From NCBI GenBank assembly GCA_013407085.1, contig JACCGJ010000678.1, positions 1-64,000 of the forward strand: a stretch of DNA of 64,000 nt, written 5' to 3'. Numbering within the stretch: position 1 is the stretch's first letter; each line of letters opens with the position of its first letter. A program made the translations under genes and the position numbers. The notes under the pieces are model-generated. The model saw nothing but the letters and a program-made list of their open reading frames with translations. It was not told the DNA's origin and made no database searches. Origin of the DNA: Atriophallophorus winterbourni. Its lineage: Eukaryota; Platyhelminthes; Trematoda; Plagiorchiida; Microphallidae. This document shows, in pieces, positions 1-12,806 of the stretch.

Positions 1-882
1 TTTTTTCGACATTAACGATCACACATTTATCGTGTTGCGCATTGCATATTTTCAATACTCTCTGCTCCACAATACAATAGATGAACGGTTGAATGTCATT
101 AATGGTTTCAATCAATTTCAACTTAATAAAAATTGCATATTTCAAAATCCTGGTGGCTGTTTGATTAATTACAATACAAACCTATAATTTCGTGATCTTG
201 AGTTACCTTTAACATATGTTGAAAATAATGCTTCTAGTTCAGCAGTTGAGTGTAAACCACTCATTTTGTTTCCTCATCAATCCATTATTTTTATCATACC
301 AATATAACTCCCAACTGCAGATCTTCATAAATTATTGATATTTTTCTATTTGTTTCAATGAAACCTCGCTTTTCAATAGTCATATGTTGTAGTAAGTGCT
401 GACTTCAATAGAGTACATACTTCGGGGTAGCACAACACGGCATAACAGCAGAGCGATTTCTTGATGTCGAAAATTATTTAAAAAGTTACGTGTACGAAAC
501 TTTATTGGTTTAGATCACGTTTGGTTTAATGTTGGCGATTCGATTGGAATAATTTTGAGGCTCTGTAACGGACCGACTTCTTTTGTTTTCTCTGACCTTG
601 ATTTTTGTCGCATGGATACGATATAATATCACATTTTTTTAATTCCTATGTGGGGATTGTTCAGATGACAATCAATAATATTATTATTCATTTTCTCATA
701 GTTTAACTTATATATTATCAATATGCTGAGTGATACTTCAAGAAATCGTCGAGACCAGGTTTTTTAGTGCACGACATTAATGCTATTAAAATTCCTTTCC
801 ATTCAACACCAGCTAAGGCTTCATATGATAAATTTAACGGCCATTCGGATTCACGTTGCGTTAAAAATTAGGAATCCAACCT
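1..882. other. AT-rich stretch without a recognisable gene
   Basis: No ORF of meaningful length and no family signature was seen on either strand. Short AT-rich runs dominate. The decayed BEL/Pao polyprotein that begins near 883 may have had its missing 5' part here, but nothing upstream can be read as gag. Confidence 0.5.
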
Positions 883-2848
883 GAGAAAGAAGTTTTGCAT
901 GTTCGAACACTAAATTCGGTATGTCATCTAGACTCAGGCACGACGGAATAGTCTTTGGGGCCATTGGGTTGCCAAGAGCCTGCCGGTCTCATAAATCGTG
1001 CATTATGTGTACCAGAGTTACCGAGAAACAATAGTTGTTCAGCTGCTATAGACGCCATGCCGTGGGAACATCTCAAAGACCTTGACTTGCCTGACATTCC
1101 TGATAAAACTATTGGCCTGCTTATTGGAGCAGACGTACCGCATGCACACTGGATGATGGAGCAGAGATTAGGTCGCCGTATCGAACCCTTTGCTTATCAA
1201 ACAACACTTGCCTGGGTGGTTCTTGGACCAGTTATCTCAGACCCGACACACAACAAGTTTGTGTTCAGTGTGCAACGAGAAGGCACGGATGTGGCTGAGC
1301 AAATGAAGTTGATGTACAATAATGAATTCGATGATAGTGCCTCATGTGATCAACAACTGTCAAGGGACGAAATAAAGTCTGTTCAACTCGTCGAAAGGTC
1401 TTGTCGTTTGAAAGGTGGGCATTTTGAAGTGTGTTTAGCTTGGAAAAAAGATTTCCACAGACTCTGTAGCAACCGTGAACAAGCAAAATTGCGTTTACAG
1501 AGTCTGCGTTCTAGGTTTCTGCGAGATCCTGAGTTACTTCAAAGGTATACAAGTGTGATGGAACACAATTTTATCTGAGGATATGCAACTCCGGTTCCTC
1601 GATGGTATCTTCCTCATCACGCAGTTATTAACCCTAAGAAACCTGGTAAGATAAGGGTTGTACATGATTGCGCCGCCAAGTTCGGAGGTGTATCACTAAA
1701 TGATTGTTTATACCAAGGTCCAGATACACTGCGTAGCTTAGTTGGTGTACTTGTGCGATTCCGTAAAGAGGTGATCGCGCTCTCTGCCGATATTGAAGAA
1801 ATGTTCATGCAAGTTTATGTACTTGTTATTGACCGAAGTGCTCTGAGGTTTTTGTGGTGGCCGAATAATGACATATCTCAAACTCCTACTGAATACCAGA
1901 TGGTGGTTCATCCTTTTGGAGCTGTTTCGTCGCCATTTGTCGGGAATTTTGCACTCAAGCAGATGCTCGTGCATCGCGATCAGAACGCCTTACCGCTGGT
2001 TGCCGAAGCTATTCAAAATAACTTTTATGTTGACGATTTGCTTATTTCTGTATCAAGGGAGAGTGATGCAATAATCTTTATCGACGAAATTTGCCGGACG
2101 CTCAAGAAATGCGGTTTCACGTTGCGGAAATGGTTGTCGAACCGTAAGAGTGTTTTAAAAGATGTTCCAGATCAAGAATTAGCTCATCCGAATGGTAAAT
2201 TTTATCTTAATCCTGTCCCTCCTGGGTCTTGAATGGGATTCCATTGCTGATGAGTTTCGTTTTTTGTTTTGGCTGAAGGATGTTCCCCTTACAAGACGCT
2301 CGTTGCTGTCAGCGGTTTCTTCCTTGTTTGATCCATTGGGGTTGGTCGTTCCAATCATGTTGCCTGCCAAGTTGTTATTACAAAAACTGTGTCGTGAAAA
2401 ATTGGATTGGGATGCTGAACTTTGTTCGACAAACGTGCGAGCTTGGAAGATCTGGGTGTCCAACGTTCGGGAACTGCAGTCACTATGAATACCTCGATGT
2501 ATGAAGCGCAAACGTGCTCACGTATGTTGACCTCAGTTACATGCATTTTGTGATGCGTCGAAAGTTGGGTATGGAGCCGTGATTTACATTCGATTTAGTC
2601 TTGAGTCGGCTCTCCCATATTGCTGCCCACTCTACTCGAAGTCGCGCGTTGCTCCAGTCAAGCCCGTTACTATTCCGCGTTTGGAATTAGTATCCGCTAA
2701 GCTGGCAGTATCACTTACTACCGTACTAAAGGAAGAAATTCATTTGGGATTAGATCAAACATACTTCTGGACTGATTTGACTGTACCGGAAGAAAATACA
2801 ACGATATTGAACGTGGATGCGGTTACCGGAACTGGTTTTGTCACGTGA
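883..2848 (+). pseudogene. Decayed BEL/Pao LTR-retrotransposon pol (protease tail, RT, RNase H)
   Basis: Read in order: a probable protease remnant (LDSG near 922), the Pao-specific linker with LIGADVPHAHW (about 1114-1155) and a GRRIEPFAYQT block, then reverse transcriptase ([19 protein letters not shown], catalytic YVDD at 2026-2037), then LFDPLGLVVP and an RNase H segment with FCDASKVGYGAV near 2550. These blocks in this order are diagnostic of BEL/Pao elements, which copy their RNA into DNA for integration. The copy is dead: stops at 949 (TAG), 1576 (TGA), 2486 and 2528 (TGA), and a frame change near 2190-2230 between two overlapping frames. It stops at 2848, and the integrase that should follow is absent. 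The 5' boundary is a guess because the gag region was not found. Confidence 0.9.
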
Positions 2849-3116
2849 AGGGACCAGGCCAGCTAGATTGGTTGTGGTAAGGCATGGAAAACGTCTAGCT
2901 TCTAATTAATCTGGCTGAAAAGGCCGGTGAATTTTGTCACATGTAAGAGGCATGGAGAATGTCTTGTGCATTGTGCCATTACCTCACTTTGTTCCTAGGT
3001 AATACCGTCTGATTGCCATTATAATATAATCAGCGATGGGTAAAGATATAGGGTAGGATACCAGAGCATGTACGTTGTCAGCCTTTGAGAAATCCGGCGC
3101 GGATTGCGGGGGGTGG

Positions 3117-3400
3117 TGTAAGATGTACATTTAATATATTTTATTCACAACTAATTATCTGAATCTGCTGGTATTTTTGTATATTTGTACCATTTTGTTT
3201 TACCGAACTACTTGACTTTATTCTTTGTCGAGCTTATTTTTTATCTATATTTGGCCGTTCGCGCGCTATTTGAAGTTGCGATCACTCGTGGTCATTGTTA
3301 CTGTTGATTATTCTTGATTTTGGATTCAGTACGAAGCGGAATAATTGAGGTTTGCTATTTTTATTGTATAATTATTTTGCTTCAATAGTACCGTACTCAT
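3117..3400 (+). repeat. Possible 3' LTR of the BEL/Pao element
   Basis: A G-rich tract at 3108-3116 looks like a polypurine tract and is followed by TGTAAGATG at 3117, the position and dinucleotide expected for the start of a 3' LTR. The element's integrase would have lain between 2848 and here and is deleted. No second LTR copy exists in the window, so the end and the identity cannot be confirmed. Confidence 0.2.
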
Positions 3401-5842
3401 CTCACGTATTGTCTTGTCAATATCTTGGTGGATTTGGACGAGTCACTCAACCGTTGGATAGACACATTGGTGTTTATATCGTGACTGAAATCTTTGACAT
3501 TGAACTCGATTTTCCCCGGACCGTTTTGGCGGTTACATTGTGCAGTAAAGACGCTCGTGGTTAAGCACAATTACTTCGCCGCATGTTCTCGAGCGGTCTC
3601 GCCGAAGCAGAATCATGTTCGTACTTGCCAGCTCTCAATTTTTCACCTGATCAAAGAACCATGTCTTGGTTATAGAGATAACGTTAGCGAAAAACTGATT
3701 GCTGAAATGCGTTTTTTCAGATATTTTGTTTCGCAAACACTGTGTATTTGTGTATAAACAGTTAATACCGATTTGGGTATGTAGCGGTGATTTGTAGATG
3801 GTCTTTTTGGTCCGACACCCTGAGAGCAGCATCATTGAAACTTCATTGTCTCTGCGTGGCCATTCTTAAGGTTGTGCTTTTGAAACTGAATTGAATGTGC
3901 TTAGTCTGACGTCGCTCAGGATATTTTTCCCTGTGTAGTCTCCAGGTCTGTCTGACGAAGTGTGTCATCGCCGAATTCCTTCAAGTTTCTACAGATTACA
4001 CTGATATTTTTTGTCTTCTTCGCTGTGACACTTGGATTTGAATCACATGGTTTCAACTTAACCTTTTGATGAGTGGAAGTCCTGATCTTCGTAACTTTTT
4101 TTAATGTCAGAGGATTTTAGGTCAGACATACGGTTGACATTCGGTTTTATAAAGTTTGAGTGTTCATGAGGAGAACGCTCCGCGAGACACTCCAGCAGAT
4201 TTATGACCTTTTCGCGTTCGCGTGGAATAATGTGCGATGTATATTTTGTCTGGTTAGCATTACAAAAAGTATTTTCAGATTTTTTGTTAGTTGTACCGAC
4301 AAATTTAGATTTCTTAGCTTCGCGTAGCGTTTTAGATGATGCCTTTCATGTTTGTATGCTGAGCTCAAGCTCAACATGCGTTTATTCAGTTTGCATTGCT
4401 CAACAATTCTTGAAGCACTTAGACTAGCGTTTGGTTTCATTTGATAATGTTTAGCAGACTTGAGTAATGTTTCCATCATTGAGAATCGATGTAGCCTCCG
4501 CGATCAATGATTTGTCACATTTTTCGTGACATGTGTGTGAGCAGTTGCAACCCGAGGCAGATTTGTCCTTACCATTAACCACTTTCTTTACTCGACAGAG
4601 AGGCCCGACGAATCTTCAATCCTAGCAGCAGATTGTTTTATTTCAACGAGGTCAACAAAAAGTACAGCCAAAACGGTAATTAAATCGATACAACCGGTGT
4701 TGGTTGATGTAATATTGTGTAGAATTAGCGCGAAGTGACGAGGATTAAGCATAATTCGTCACCAGATCTAGCCACGAGTTGTCAATCTTACGTTGAGAAT
4801 TTTGGTATGAATCTGATTTTACGCTGTATAGTCCTCAAAATCGTTTCAAATAGTGCTAACACTGAAGGAACACAGAAGCAATATCATTAAACGAACGAAC
4901 AGTACAAAATCGAAGGTCTAACAATATTTTGCAGTAATCTCACTGTTTTAGCAGCGCTATCGCTAAAGCAAGGCAGATTGTATGAAACATTGGAATGATC
5001 ATTTGCCAAAGCTAAAATATTACTGGCACGCCTGCTTTATAAACCCGGTTATTCAGACCACCGAAATTACATCGTGCGAACTCACCCAGGTTACTGCGTG
5101 TAGTAATAACGTCTGTACAAGATATACTAAATATCTTACTCGTCTTATCACTTTTAGTTGTAAAAGCATCCGCTGTGTTGGTTAGTGAGAAAAGCAACAA
5201 CCTTTTGCAACCAAAAAAGAAGCAATAAATAACCGAGCTATTATCGTCTATGGTGTATTTTAGTTCGAACAAAGACGAATAACGAATGCAAAGAAGAAAG
5301 ATTTTTCACAAGCGATCCTTGGTTAAAACAACATAATAATGACTCAATCTATGATCATTCCGCCGGAAAAGAATATCAACAGCCTCTTTTCTTAAAATAT
5401 TTCACACAGACGATATGTAGTATTGGTTACTCTGGGAGTGGTACCAATGTCAAACATTCATGCCTCCGAAAATCTCACGAACATGAATCCTGAAACGATT
5501 TTGCCACCAAGTCAATCACCAGGGCCCGAGATAAAAAACCTGAAGCAGCCGACCAAATCTGGGCTAGTGAATCCAGTACTGTAGGTTTTTCATTTGATCA
5601 GGAAATAGAAATTCTATCATACTTTACACTAGTGCTCACTAGGGGCTTTCTGAGTAAGTTTATTGAACCTTATTCACGTACAACCTTAACGTCTTCAGAT
5701 TAGATTGCTGTGACATAAACCCTGTTGAGTAATTCCTTAAATAAATCTAAATTCACTATTACTAATATGAGGGTTTACACATTATAACAGCAACAAACGT
5801 TAGTGGTGTCCTTCTCCAACGAATCAATCAACTAAATAACGA
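3401..5842. other. No supported gene
   Basis: Short ORFs occur on both strands (longest 92 codons, - strand, 4201-4479) but none has a recognisable domain, splice frame or repeat signature. Nothing further seen. Confidence 0.4.
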
Positions 5843-8800
5843 AATTCAAGGTGGGAATGTTCTAAAATGCCAAAACTTTACAGCAACTAGGGGGAACAAA
5901 GATGTTTTCTCGGTATGGAAAGTCATCTTTTTGTACTGAGGTGCGAGGTTTGATTTGATCAACATATACTGGTCAAGTTCAGCCTTGATGCTCTGGCTTG
6001 ATGAATAAATGATAAGTGAGGGCAAAGAGTTTCATATAAAACAAACTCGGAAGCAAAGAAAAACCTTCGACAGTTCGAAATAGATCCTTGAATAATTATT
6101 GGTAGTCATGTGATCCACTTTCATGTGTTTCTTTCCGATGAAGCAGATGTTCAACTGGGCGATTCATTGTAGGCCAAATGTCTAACAGCAAGATCACGGT
6201 GGTACGGAAATGTAAATAGGTTCAGAGTTGCAATCATTTTCTTGAATGGCCTGTTGTATATTCCGGTCCTCAGTTTTGCAGCGCGGTGGTATAAAGCTTA
6301 CGACAAAACCATGTCCTTTTAAAACCATGGGATCATGCTTATACAGCATACCCTATTGTTGACCATATATAGGTGGTAATTTTCCTTGAGAGTATCAGCA
6401 TTGTGGAACTAACGAAAATCTCGTTTAGTAGTGTCAAGTTTTGACAGGACATTTTGTATACCGCATAACATTGCCGTGAAGACTTATAGCTAATACTAAT
6501 CAACACAAAACCATGTCTTTCATTTCCGTAAGAACTTGCCTAATTTTAACATTTTATATTTTTAAATGTCGAATCGTAAGCGATTTCGTAAAGACCACGT
6601 ATTATTCTTTGGTGCTTAGGCTTGTCTGAAGTTTTATGTTGTCCCCAAATTAAATGGCTCACCGCGGACGAATTCATGTATATTTTTCACGTACACCAAA
6701 AAAAGTAAGTGCCTCAGTACTGAGTTTGAGGTACACCAATTATAACTTCTACTGGGCTTGGATAGTGCCCCATTAACTTTAATACTGATAACTCTACCAG
6801 ACAATTGATATCATATACAGCCGATTAATCTGCCTTCCACAATGAGCTGCTTCGATTTCTGTAGCAGTATGTTGTGCTTAACTCCGTGAACTGCTCTAGA
6901 CATATCCAATCAACAAGCATGAATATGGTATCCATTATCCGCGACTCCAGTCCAGTTATCAAGAGTTATAAGTTGATTGATGAGACAAAGTTTCGTGTCC
7001 TAAATCCGTGCTGCGTGGTGGAAAAAGCTAATTTTGTTTCAAATGTTTGATATGTTCATCATCTACAAACTTTTCGAGAGTTTCAAAAACCACTTGCAAC
7101 AATGTGACTGGTTTGTAGTTAGGCAAATTAGAACGGTTCCATCATTGGTAAATATATGTGATTAATTCACTTGTCCAGTCAATCGAAACCTTGCTACAAC
7201 TCAGTGACAAGCTAAAAAGATCAGAAAGTGGTTAGAATAGAGCATAGGGCCATTGATTTAAAAGGAATGGTTATATTTTTCAGCGCCTGGCAGTTTTCGT
7301 ATTTCACCCGAGCGGTCTCACCAGGACACTCTCGACTTTACAGCAATGTTCTGTAATGGGCTTATTTTTGACCTAAGTGCTCGATTGGTTAGAAAATTGA
7401 GCTCTTTCGCTGGCCGCTCCGACAGTGGCTGAGGTCGTTCGGTTCGTAGTGAGTAAAACTGACACCATGCATTCACCCTGGCCTATGGTGTTTCCTTACA
7501 AATTTAGTTCGTTCCAATCACTGTACACAGTTCGACTTTTTACACGGTTTGTTTGAATAGAAATTTCTTCCCGCTCAGAGTTGCACTTCTTTCTTTATTT
7601 GATATCAGTGCTGCGTGCACACAATTCAGACTGCCATTTGTAGGAATATTGTTTGCGTGTTCTAGGAAAACTGATCTGCATTCTAATTGTGCCGTTCTCT
7701 CGTATTTGCCTCGGCTACATAAGTGATAAAACATTGACGTCTGGACTGAAACTCTGAATTGCTGATCTGAGGGAATCGTTTTTCAATTAGATTAAAAGAA
7801 TTTGTGAGGTGTTTCTTTTTTCATTTTTTATATAAAACCTGTAATTGTTACGCAGCTTGGACCTCCGCCGGCCTCACTATTAAGGATCTGAAAAGGGATC
7901 TCGGATTTCGTTCGATTTTTTCATAAGATTTACGATATTTTTCTCTTTCCGCCTGGACATTTCTAGAAACTTCTATTTTATCCTAGATTTTTCCAAATAA
8001 TGATGCTCAGCATTGTTGGACATCACTGTTAATCGATATTGAGGCAGTGACTTCTTGAAGTTCCGTAGTTGATGTAACCATATCCCCTTTTCTCATCAAT
8101 TTTTAACATTAATTGCTTTTTTTGCTACAGGTATATAGTTCTAAACAATGGCTATATGATAACACTTAGCCAGTTGTGCTGCATATCGGATATCATCGAT
8201 GACATTTTCCTGGCTCATCCAAACAAGATTAAAAGCGGACGGTGTGTCAGTGCTTCTGAAACGACTGTTGCTTGAGATGTTGTTGACTAAAGTAATTTTA
8301 TCGAGCATTCGGCAGAATGTATGATCCCGGATGAATTTTTTTCAATAAATTCAGGAGATTTAAGTCACCCATTATCAGGACGTTCGTGTGATATCTTGAA
8401 AGAACCTACATCGTTTTCTTCAGTAAACTAGCATTGCATGCTTCGTCTACTGACGTCGGTCGGTTATTCACACCAACAACACCGTTTTAACCATTGCTTA
8501 TCCAAGTGAAGAGCACAGGTTGTCTTCCAGTATCAAGACGTTGTCTGCGATTTCTCTGAGTGTTGATCATAATAAATAGCAAAACTACCTCCATAGGGAA
8601 AAAGAAACATGTTTGCCACGGAGATTTTTTACTCTGCTAAATGCTGATTGAACAATGTTCTGTTTATGGCTCTCAGGCGTAGCTAATATTTTTCATGAAA
8701 CTTGATTATTCTGGTAATTTATTTGTCAGGCATTATAAGCTTCTTTACAAACATTTATTGTTTGATCCGGATAAAAGTTTGAATGGTGGATATTTGAGCA

Positions 8801-8980
8801 GATAAGATATATACGTGTCAAAAATGGCAGGACCTTTGTTAATATGTATTTTATATCGTCGGCTCCAAAAGATTCGGTCAATAATCTTCTCTTCCAAGCT
8901 ACTTGTCGTCTATGTGCTGTTTCGATCCTTTGACTTGTCTGATAACCGTCTATGAATCTTAGTATTGATTTATCACCCAC
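5843..8980 (-). mobile_element. Nearly full-length but decayed CR1/Jockey-like LINE
   Basis: On the - strand the order is that of a non-LTR retrotransposon. An endonuclease (EEP) fragment lies near 8340-8980, including LIMGDLNL at about 8345-8390. Reverse transcriptase pieces lie near 6840-7200 (PVTLLQVVFETLEKFVDD region). The C-terminal region at 5890-6500 is shared at nucleotide level with the copies at 47420-48360 and 17490-18076. The 3' end at 5843 has the family's ATTCAA-type tail. Many stops and frame changes make it a pseudo-element. It is the longest copy of this family in the window and the only one that seems to keep the endonuclease. An ORF1 was not seen. Confidence 0.75.
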
Positions 8981-10440
8981 TTCATCATCCCTGGCTGTTG
9001 ATACTGCTTAATCTAATGCAATATGTTTGAGCTCTTTCAATCACATTAACTCACTCTTGGTGATTTCAATGTACTGACACAAGCTACAAATATTACAAAT
9101 ATCAAGCTTTTCCACGCATTTCTTCGAGATATAATGACTTGCATACCGCTCTACATCCAACGCGATTTTCATCAGAGCACACAACTTATAACACATATAT
9201 GCGTGATGATCGATTAAACTTTACCAACAACACTGCAATTTGAACTGTCGTAAATACGCATTGAGTGTCCATAATGTGAGATTTTGGAATTGTTTACCAA
9301 ATAAAGTGTTTTGAAGGGAATGCATGTAAATTAAATTTTCAATATTATTTCTTGTGTAGACGTGGAGTGTAAATCACTCATTCAGTTGTTAAAAAAATAA
9401 ATATTTTTATTCTTGGAAATCCCCGCATGCTAATCATGATCAATAATTTCCAAATGGTTTCTAGAATGAAATTGTATTATGAACATTTACAAAACAAATT
9501 TGCAAGGTCATTTCTGCCGCGGAATTTGACGGCCAACAAAGATAAGTTTAACTGTATTTACAAATTGCTTTCAGATAATCAGATACTACACAAAAAACAT
9601 TGACATTTCGAGAAAAGGAAAAGTCAATGAGTGTTCCCGACATTGAGGATGCGTGAAGTTTTCTGTTGTTGATTTTCTGAACCTTGTTGTTTTGATTGTT
9701 CGTAATAGATTAATCTATCATGAATATGAACCGTTTTCTTGTCAGCTAGGCGAAGGGAATTGATTTCACTAGGTTGAGGTCATCTGCGGGCCAGTTTTAT
9801 TTGGGTGCGGATTGAGAAGTTTTGCTGTAAATAAATATTCAAAATCGAGAGATTGTTCATTAGAAAGTTATCAAAATGGATTTAATATCAATATCCAGGA
9901 ATGCCATTATTATATAAATTATCAGGTAGAACACCTTATATCTGCTCTTCTCGTCTCAATATAACTATTTTAATTTTTTCAACGTGCATCCTCATATTTC
10001 AGTCGTCTTTTAACTTACTGGGTGGTGAATGTAAATGTGTTATTCACATTTAAGTTTGAAAGTTTATCTGTCTAGTCTTGATTCCATGTTTTTCATTGCT
10101 CCAAGAAATTTGTACATAATAATTTTGATATAAACCTATTTTGCTCCTGAATTTTTTCCATTCATTTCACGGAAATTTACTTGATTTTTATTTTAACATT
10201 CTCCACCATTTTCGACCGCGAACAGTTTTGTTTCGACCAGCGTTAGTGACGCTCGAAATTGCTGTTGTGTTAATTCTCCGATTTTTGGTGTTCAGATAAT
10301 AATTTGTCTTTATATATTAATTTAGTACCGCATTTACCATATACAAATAATTTTGTTTACCAAGTTTTGGACAACACTGACGCGTATCTCTAGCCCGGTT
10401 CGGAGTCATTTCTACCGTTTTCACCTTTTGGTATTGCCCG
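8981..10440. other. No supported gene
   Basis: AT-rich sequence without long ORFs or recognisable repeats. The right end adjoins the Gypsy 5' LTR, whose left boundary could not be fixed. Confidence 0.4.
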
Positions 10441-10724
10441 TAACTGTGTTCATTAAAATTCCAATTGTCTGACTCGCCCATGAAAACCGACATCCGTCGT
10501 TCCCTCCATTCACCTTCATATTATGATGATGTACTCCACTCGTTCGCTCTGTATTTAACCTATAAATACAGACCAAACGCACACACTGGGCGCTTGGACC
10601 TTGGACTCCCGTTCAACGTCCCATTTTGGTCTCGTTGTGATTTCCAAGCTGTTAGAACAACGCACATATCGATAGAACGCAACGACAGTCTCTGCTGCAT
10701 CATCGACGACACATCCCCCATAAC
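10441..10724 (+). repeat. Probable 5' LTR (3' part) of Gypsy element
   Basis: This stretch lies just upstream of the primer-site-like TTTGGCGACGAG at 10727 and the gag ATG at 10763. It carries a TATA-like TATAAATACAG near 10560. The same sequence recurs inverted at 49140-49480 (shared blocks TTGTCTGACTCGCCCATGA, AGTCCAAGGTCCAA and GTTGCGTTCTAT), again ending in TTTGGC-ACG. A dispersed copy in the correct position supports an LTR. The true LTR start may be up to about 200 bp further left. Confidence 0.55.
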
Positions 10725-10762
10725 TATTTGGCGACGAGAAGAAAAGAACACAGTAATTCGAA

Positions 10763-11460
10763 ATGGCAATCACAACAGAAAAATTAAAATCAATAATTTA
10801 GCAACAGCAACGGCATTTCAAAGAAGCTCAAGCATGTTTGATGCGGACACTTTTGATAAATCTGGATGTCATTCCTGAAGACATGAAGATTGACGTACGA
10901 AACCCAGCGGTGGATGCAATCATCAGCAGTATCCTCGAATTCAATTACGACCCAGAAAGCGGTTTCACCTTCGATTCTTGGTTCACGAGATTCAAGGATA
11001 TTTTCCAATCAGACCGGAACGACACTGATAATGGTCGAAAAACGAGAATGCTGCTAAGAAGCCTGTGAACGTTGGAACATGAGAAGTTTATCAACCTTAT
11101 TCTGCAGAAATCCTCAAATTCATTTACGTTTGTTCAAACTGTACAATTGTTAGAAGAAATCTTTTTGTCAACCGTCTTCTTTGTTTAATTGCATGAAATT
11201 GATCAAAGAGGATTGTGATGATTTTGTGACTTGTGCAGAGGAAGTAAATAGAGCATGTGAAGTTCTAATATATGACTGAAGACCGATTTCTATCGCTGAT
11301 ATTCGTCTGGAATTTACAGTCAGAGAAAAAGCAAGACATTCGCACGTGATTATTGTCAAGACTCGATCAAGATCCAAACATCAACATTATGTCAATCACA
11401 TCTGATTGCTAGAGATTGCTGAATTTGAAGCGTGACACTGCGTTGGTCGAACGGAAACCC
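10763..11460 (+). pseudogene. Gypsy gag pseudogene
   Basis: Starts at ATG 10763 (MAITTEKLKSI). It continues through a gag core (FNYDPESGFTFDSWFTRF), the block NLILQKSSNSFTF, and, after a frame change near 11190, DDFVTCAEEVNRACE and LLSRLDQDPNI. This arrangement is the standard capsid-type gag of fluke Gypsy elements, which packages element RNA in virus-like particles. In-frame TGA at 11066, a further stop before the frame change, TGA at about 11275 and additional stops near 11337 and 11410 show that it is inactive. The nucleocapsid zinc knuckle expected around 11450-11650 is not readable. Confidence 0.8.
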
Positions 11461-11748
11461 TGCAATTTTTAGCCGGTGGTTTTTGCCATCAAACACCGAA
11501 GCAGCCGTCAGAATGATCAACGAGTCGATCAAGACGCCAAGCTCCCATCCAGGTGTGACAATGTGGAGAATGGCATTTTGAGCGTTATTGCCCATTCGAG
11601 AAACACCGATGACAGAATTCCAACAGAAAAGGGCATAAGGAACATTTCTTTCAGACGAAATATTTTAATAAGTCAATCATTCCAATATCGGTCCTATCCT
11701 GTCTTTGCAACCTTCTAAGGGGATGTAAGAAAGCGACGGAAGTATCTC

Positions 11749-12018
11749 ACGGTGGCGGTAAATGGTACGCCCACCCGTTTTCAAGTTGACAGTGCCTCCG
11801 ACTTCACTATAATATCGGAAGACTCTTGGCGATCAGTTGGCAAACCGAACATAAATCCCACCAGTCATTTTGCACGCAGCGCATCTGAAGGAAGGTTGAA
11901 TCTCATGGGCCAGATTACCTGCTGCATTGCCTTCAACGATTCACAACTAGAAGGTGCCTTTTACGCGTCAAAACATCCAAACTTGAATTTCTTGGCCCGG
12001 ATTTTCTTCAAAATTTGA
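11749..12018 (+). pseudogene. Gypsy aspartic protease remnant
   Basis: The frame 11752-12018 reads VNGTPTRFQVDSASDFTIIS, with the catalytic D-S/T-A/G motif present as DSAS, followed by the flap-side sequence SEGRLNLMGQITC. Retropepsins act as dimers to cut the Gag-Pol polyprotein. The frame ends at 12018 and the RT frame overlaps from 12015, so a one-base shift separates domains that should be one polyprotein. Confidence 0.75.
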
Positions 12019-12799
12019 AGTTGCTCGGTTTCCCATTGAACACTGTGTGCAATGCTGTGATTAAATCGACATATGACTGGGTAAAGCAGATTCAACTCAA
12101 ATTTCCGGAAGTCTTCCAAGATGGCCTTGGATATTGCCGGAAAACTACAACAAAGCTGATTTTTATCCTGAATGCGAACCCAAAATTTCACCCCAAACGC
12201 CCCGTAACCTACGCTCTTTTGCAAAGCGTTGATAAAGAACTTGACAGACTGCAAGCCGCCGGAGTAATCAGACTCGTCAACTACTCAGCATGGGCAGCGC
12301 TAATTGTGATTGTCAAAAACCATTCGGCAGTCTGCGATTCTATGAGGATTATTCGACTGGTCTCAATGCATCCTTGGCAGATCACCAATACCCACTACCT
12401 CTTCCTTGGGATCTCTTCGCCAGATTGAATGGTGGTCAGTGTTTTGCAAAACTTGGCCTATCGGAAGCCTACCTCCAGATTGAGGTCGCCGAAGAATCAA
12501 GAGAGCTATTAACTATCAAATCTCACCGGGGGCTCTTCAAGTACCAACTCTTACCGTTCGGTGTCAAGACTGCAACTGCTATCTTCCAACAGATCATGTA
12601 TACCATGCTTCAAGGTTTACCTCATGCTGCTGCCTATGTCGATATAATCATAGTCAGATCAAATGTGGATGATCTACGTGATCGTATAGAGGAAGTTCTC
12701 AAACGCGTAAACGAATATGGCCTGCGTTTACGGGCCGAAAAATGTGACTGTTTCATGGAATCCATAAGATATTTCGGATTTATCATTGATCGTTACGGA
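12019..12799 (+). pseudogene. Gypsy reverse transcriptase, first part (interrupted by RTE)
   Basis: Readable blocks: FPEVFQDGLG, KRPVTYALLQSVDKELDRL, GVIRLVNYSAWAA, then in another frame from 12290 YSTGLNASLADHQYPLPLPW, LSEAYLQIEVAEES, LPFGVKTATAIFQQIM and AAYVDIIIV. The active-site YVDD/YLDD is changed to YVDI, so polymerase activity is lost in addition to the frameshift near 12320. The sequence runs into the RTE insertion at 12807 and resumes without loss at 16425 (RRPDPSNIDAIQNMPP). Confidence 0.85.
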
Positions 12800-12806
12800 T
12801 CGACGG
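12792..12806 (+). repeat. Target-site duplication, left copy
   Basis: GTTACGGATCGACGG here and GTTACGGTCGACGG at 16411-16424 bracket the RTE element, differing by one inserted A. The bracketed Gypsy frame continues across them, which confirms they are one duplicated target. Confidence 0.85.

Noticed and set aside
2246..2262. CTGATGAG next to TTTCG near 2247
   Set aside because: No GAAA core downstream and no stems; it lies within the BEL RT frame.
3950..3990. CTGACGAAG with a later CGAA near 3953-3985, hammerhead-like at first sight
   Set aside because: The GAAA core is GAATT here and neither stem I nor stem II pairs.
248..9379. Repeated small palindrome GAGTG-N5-CACTC at 248-262 and 9365-9379
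   Set aside because: Two short matches in AT-rich DNA, no shared flanks; likely chance.
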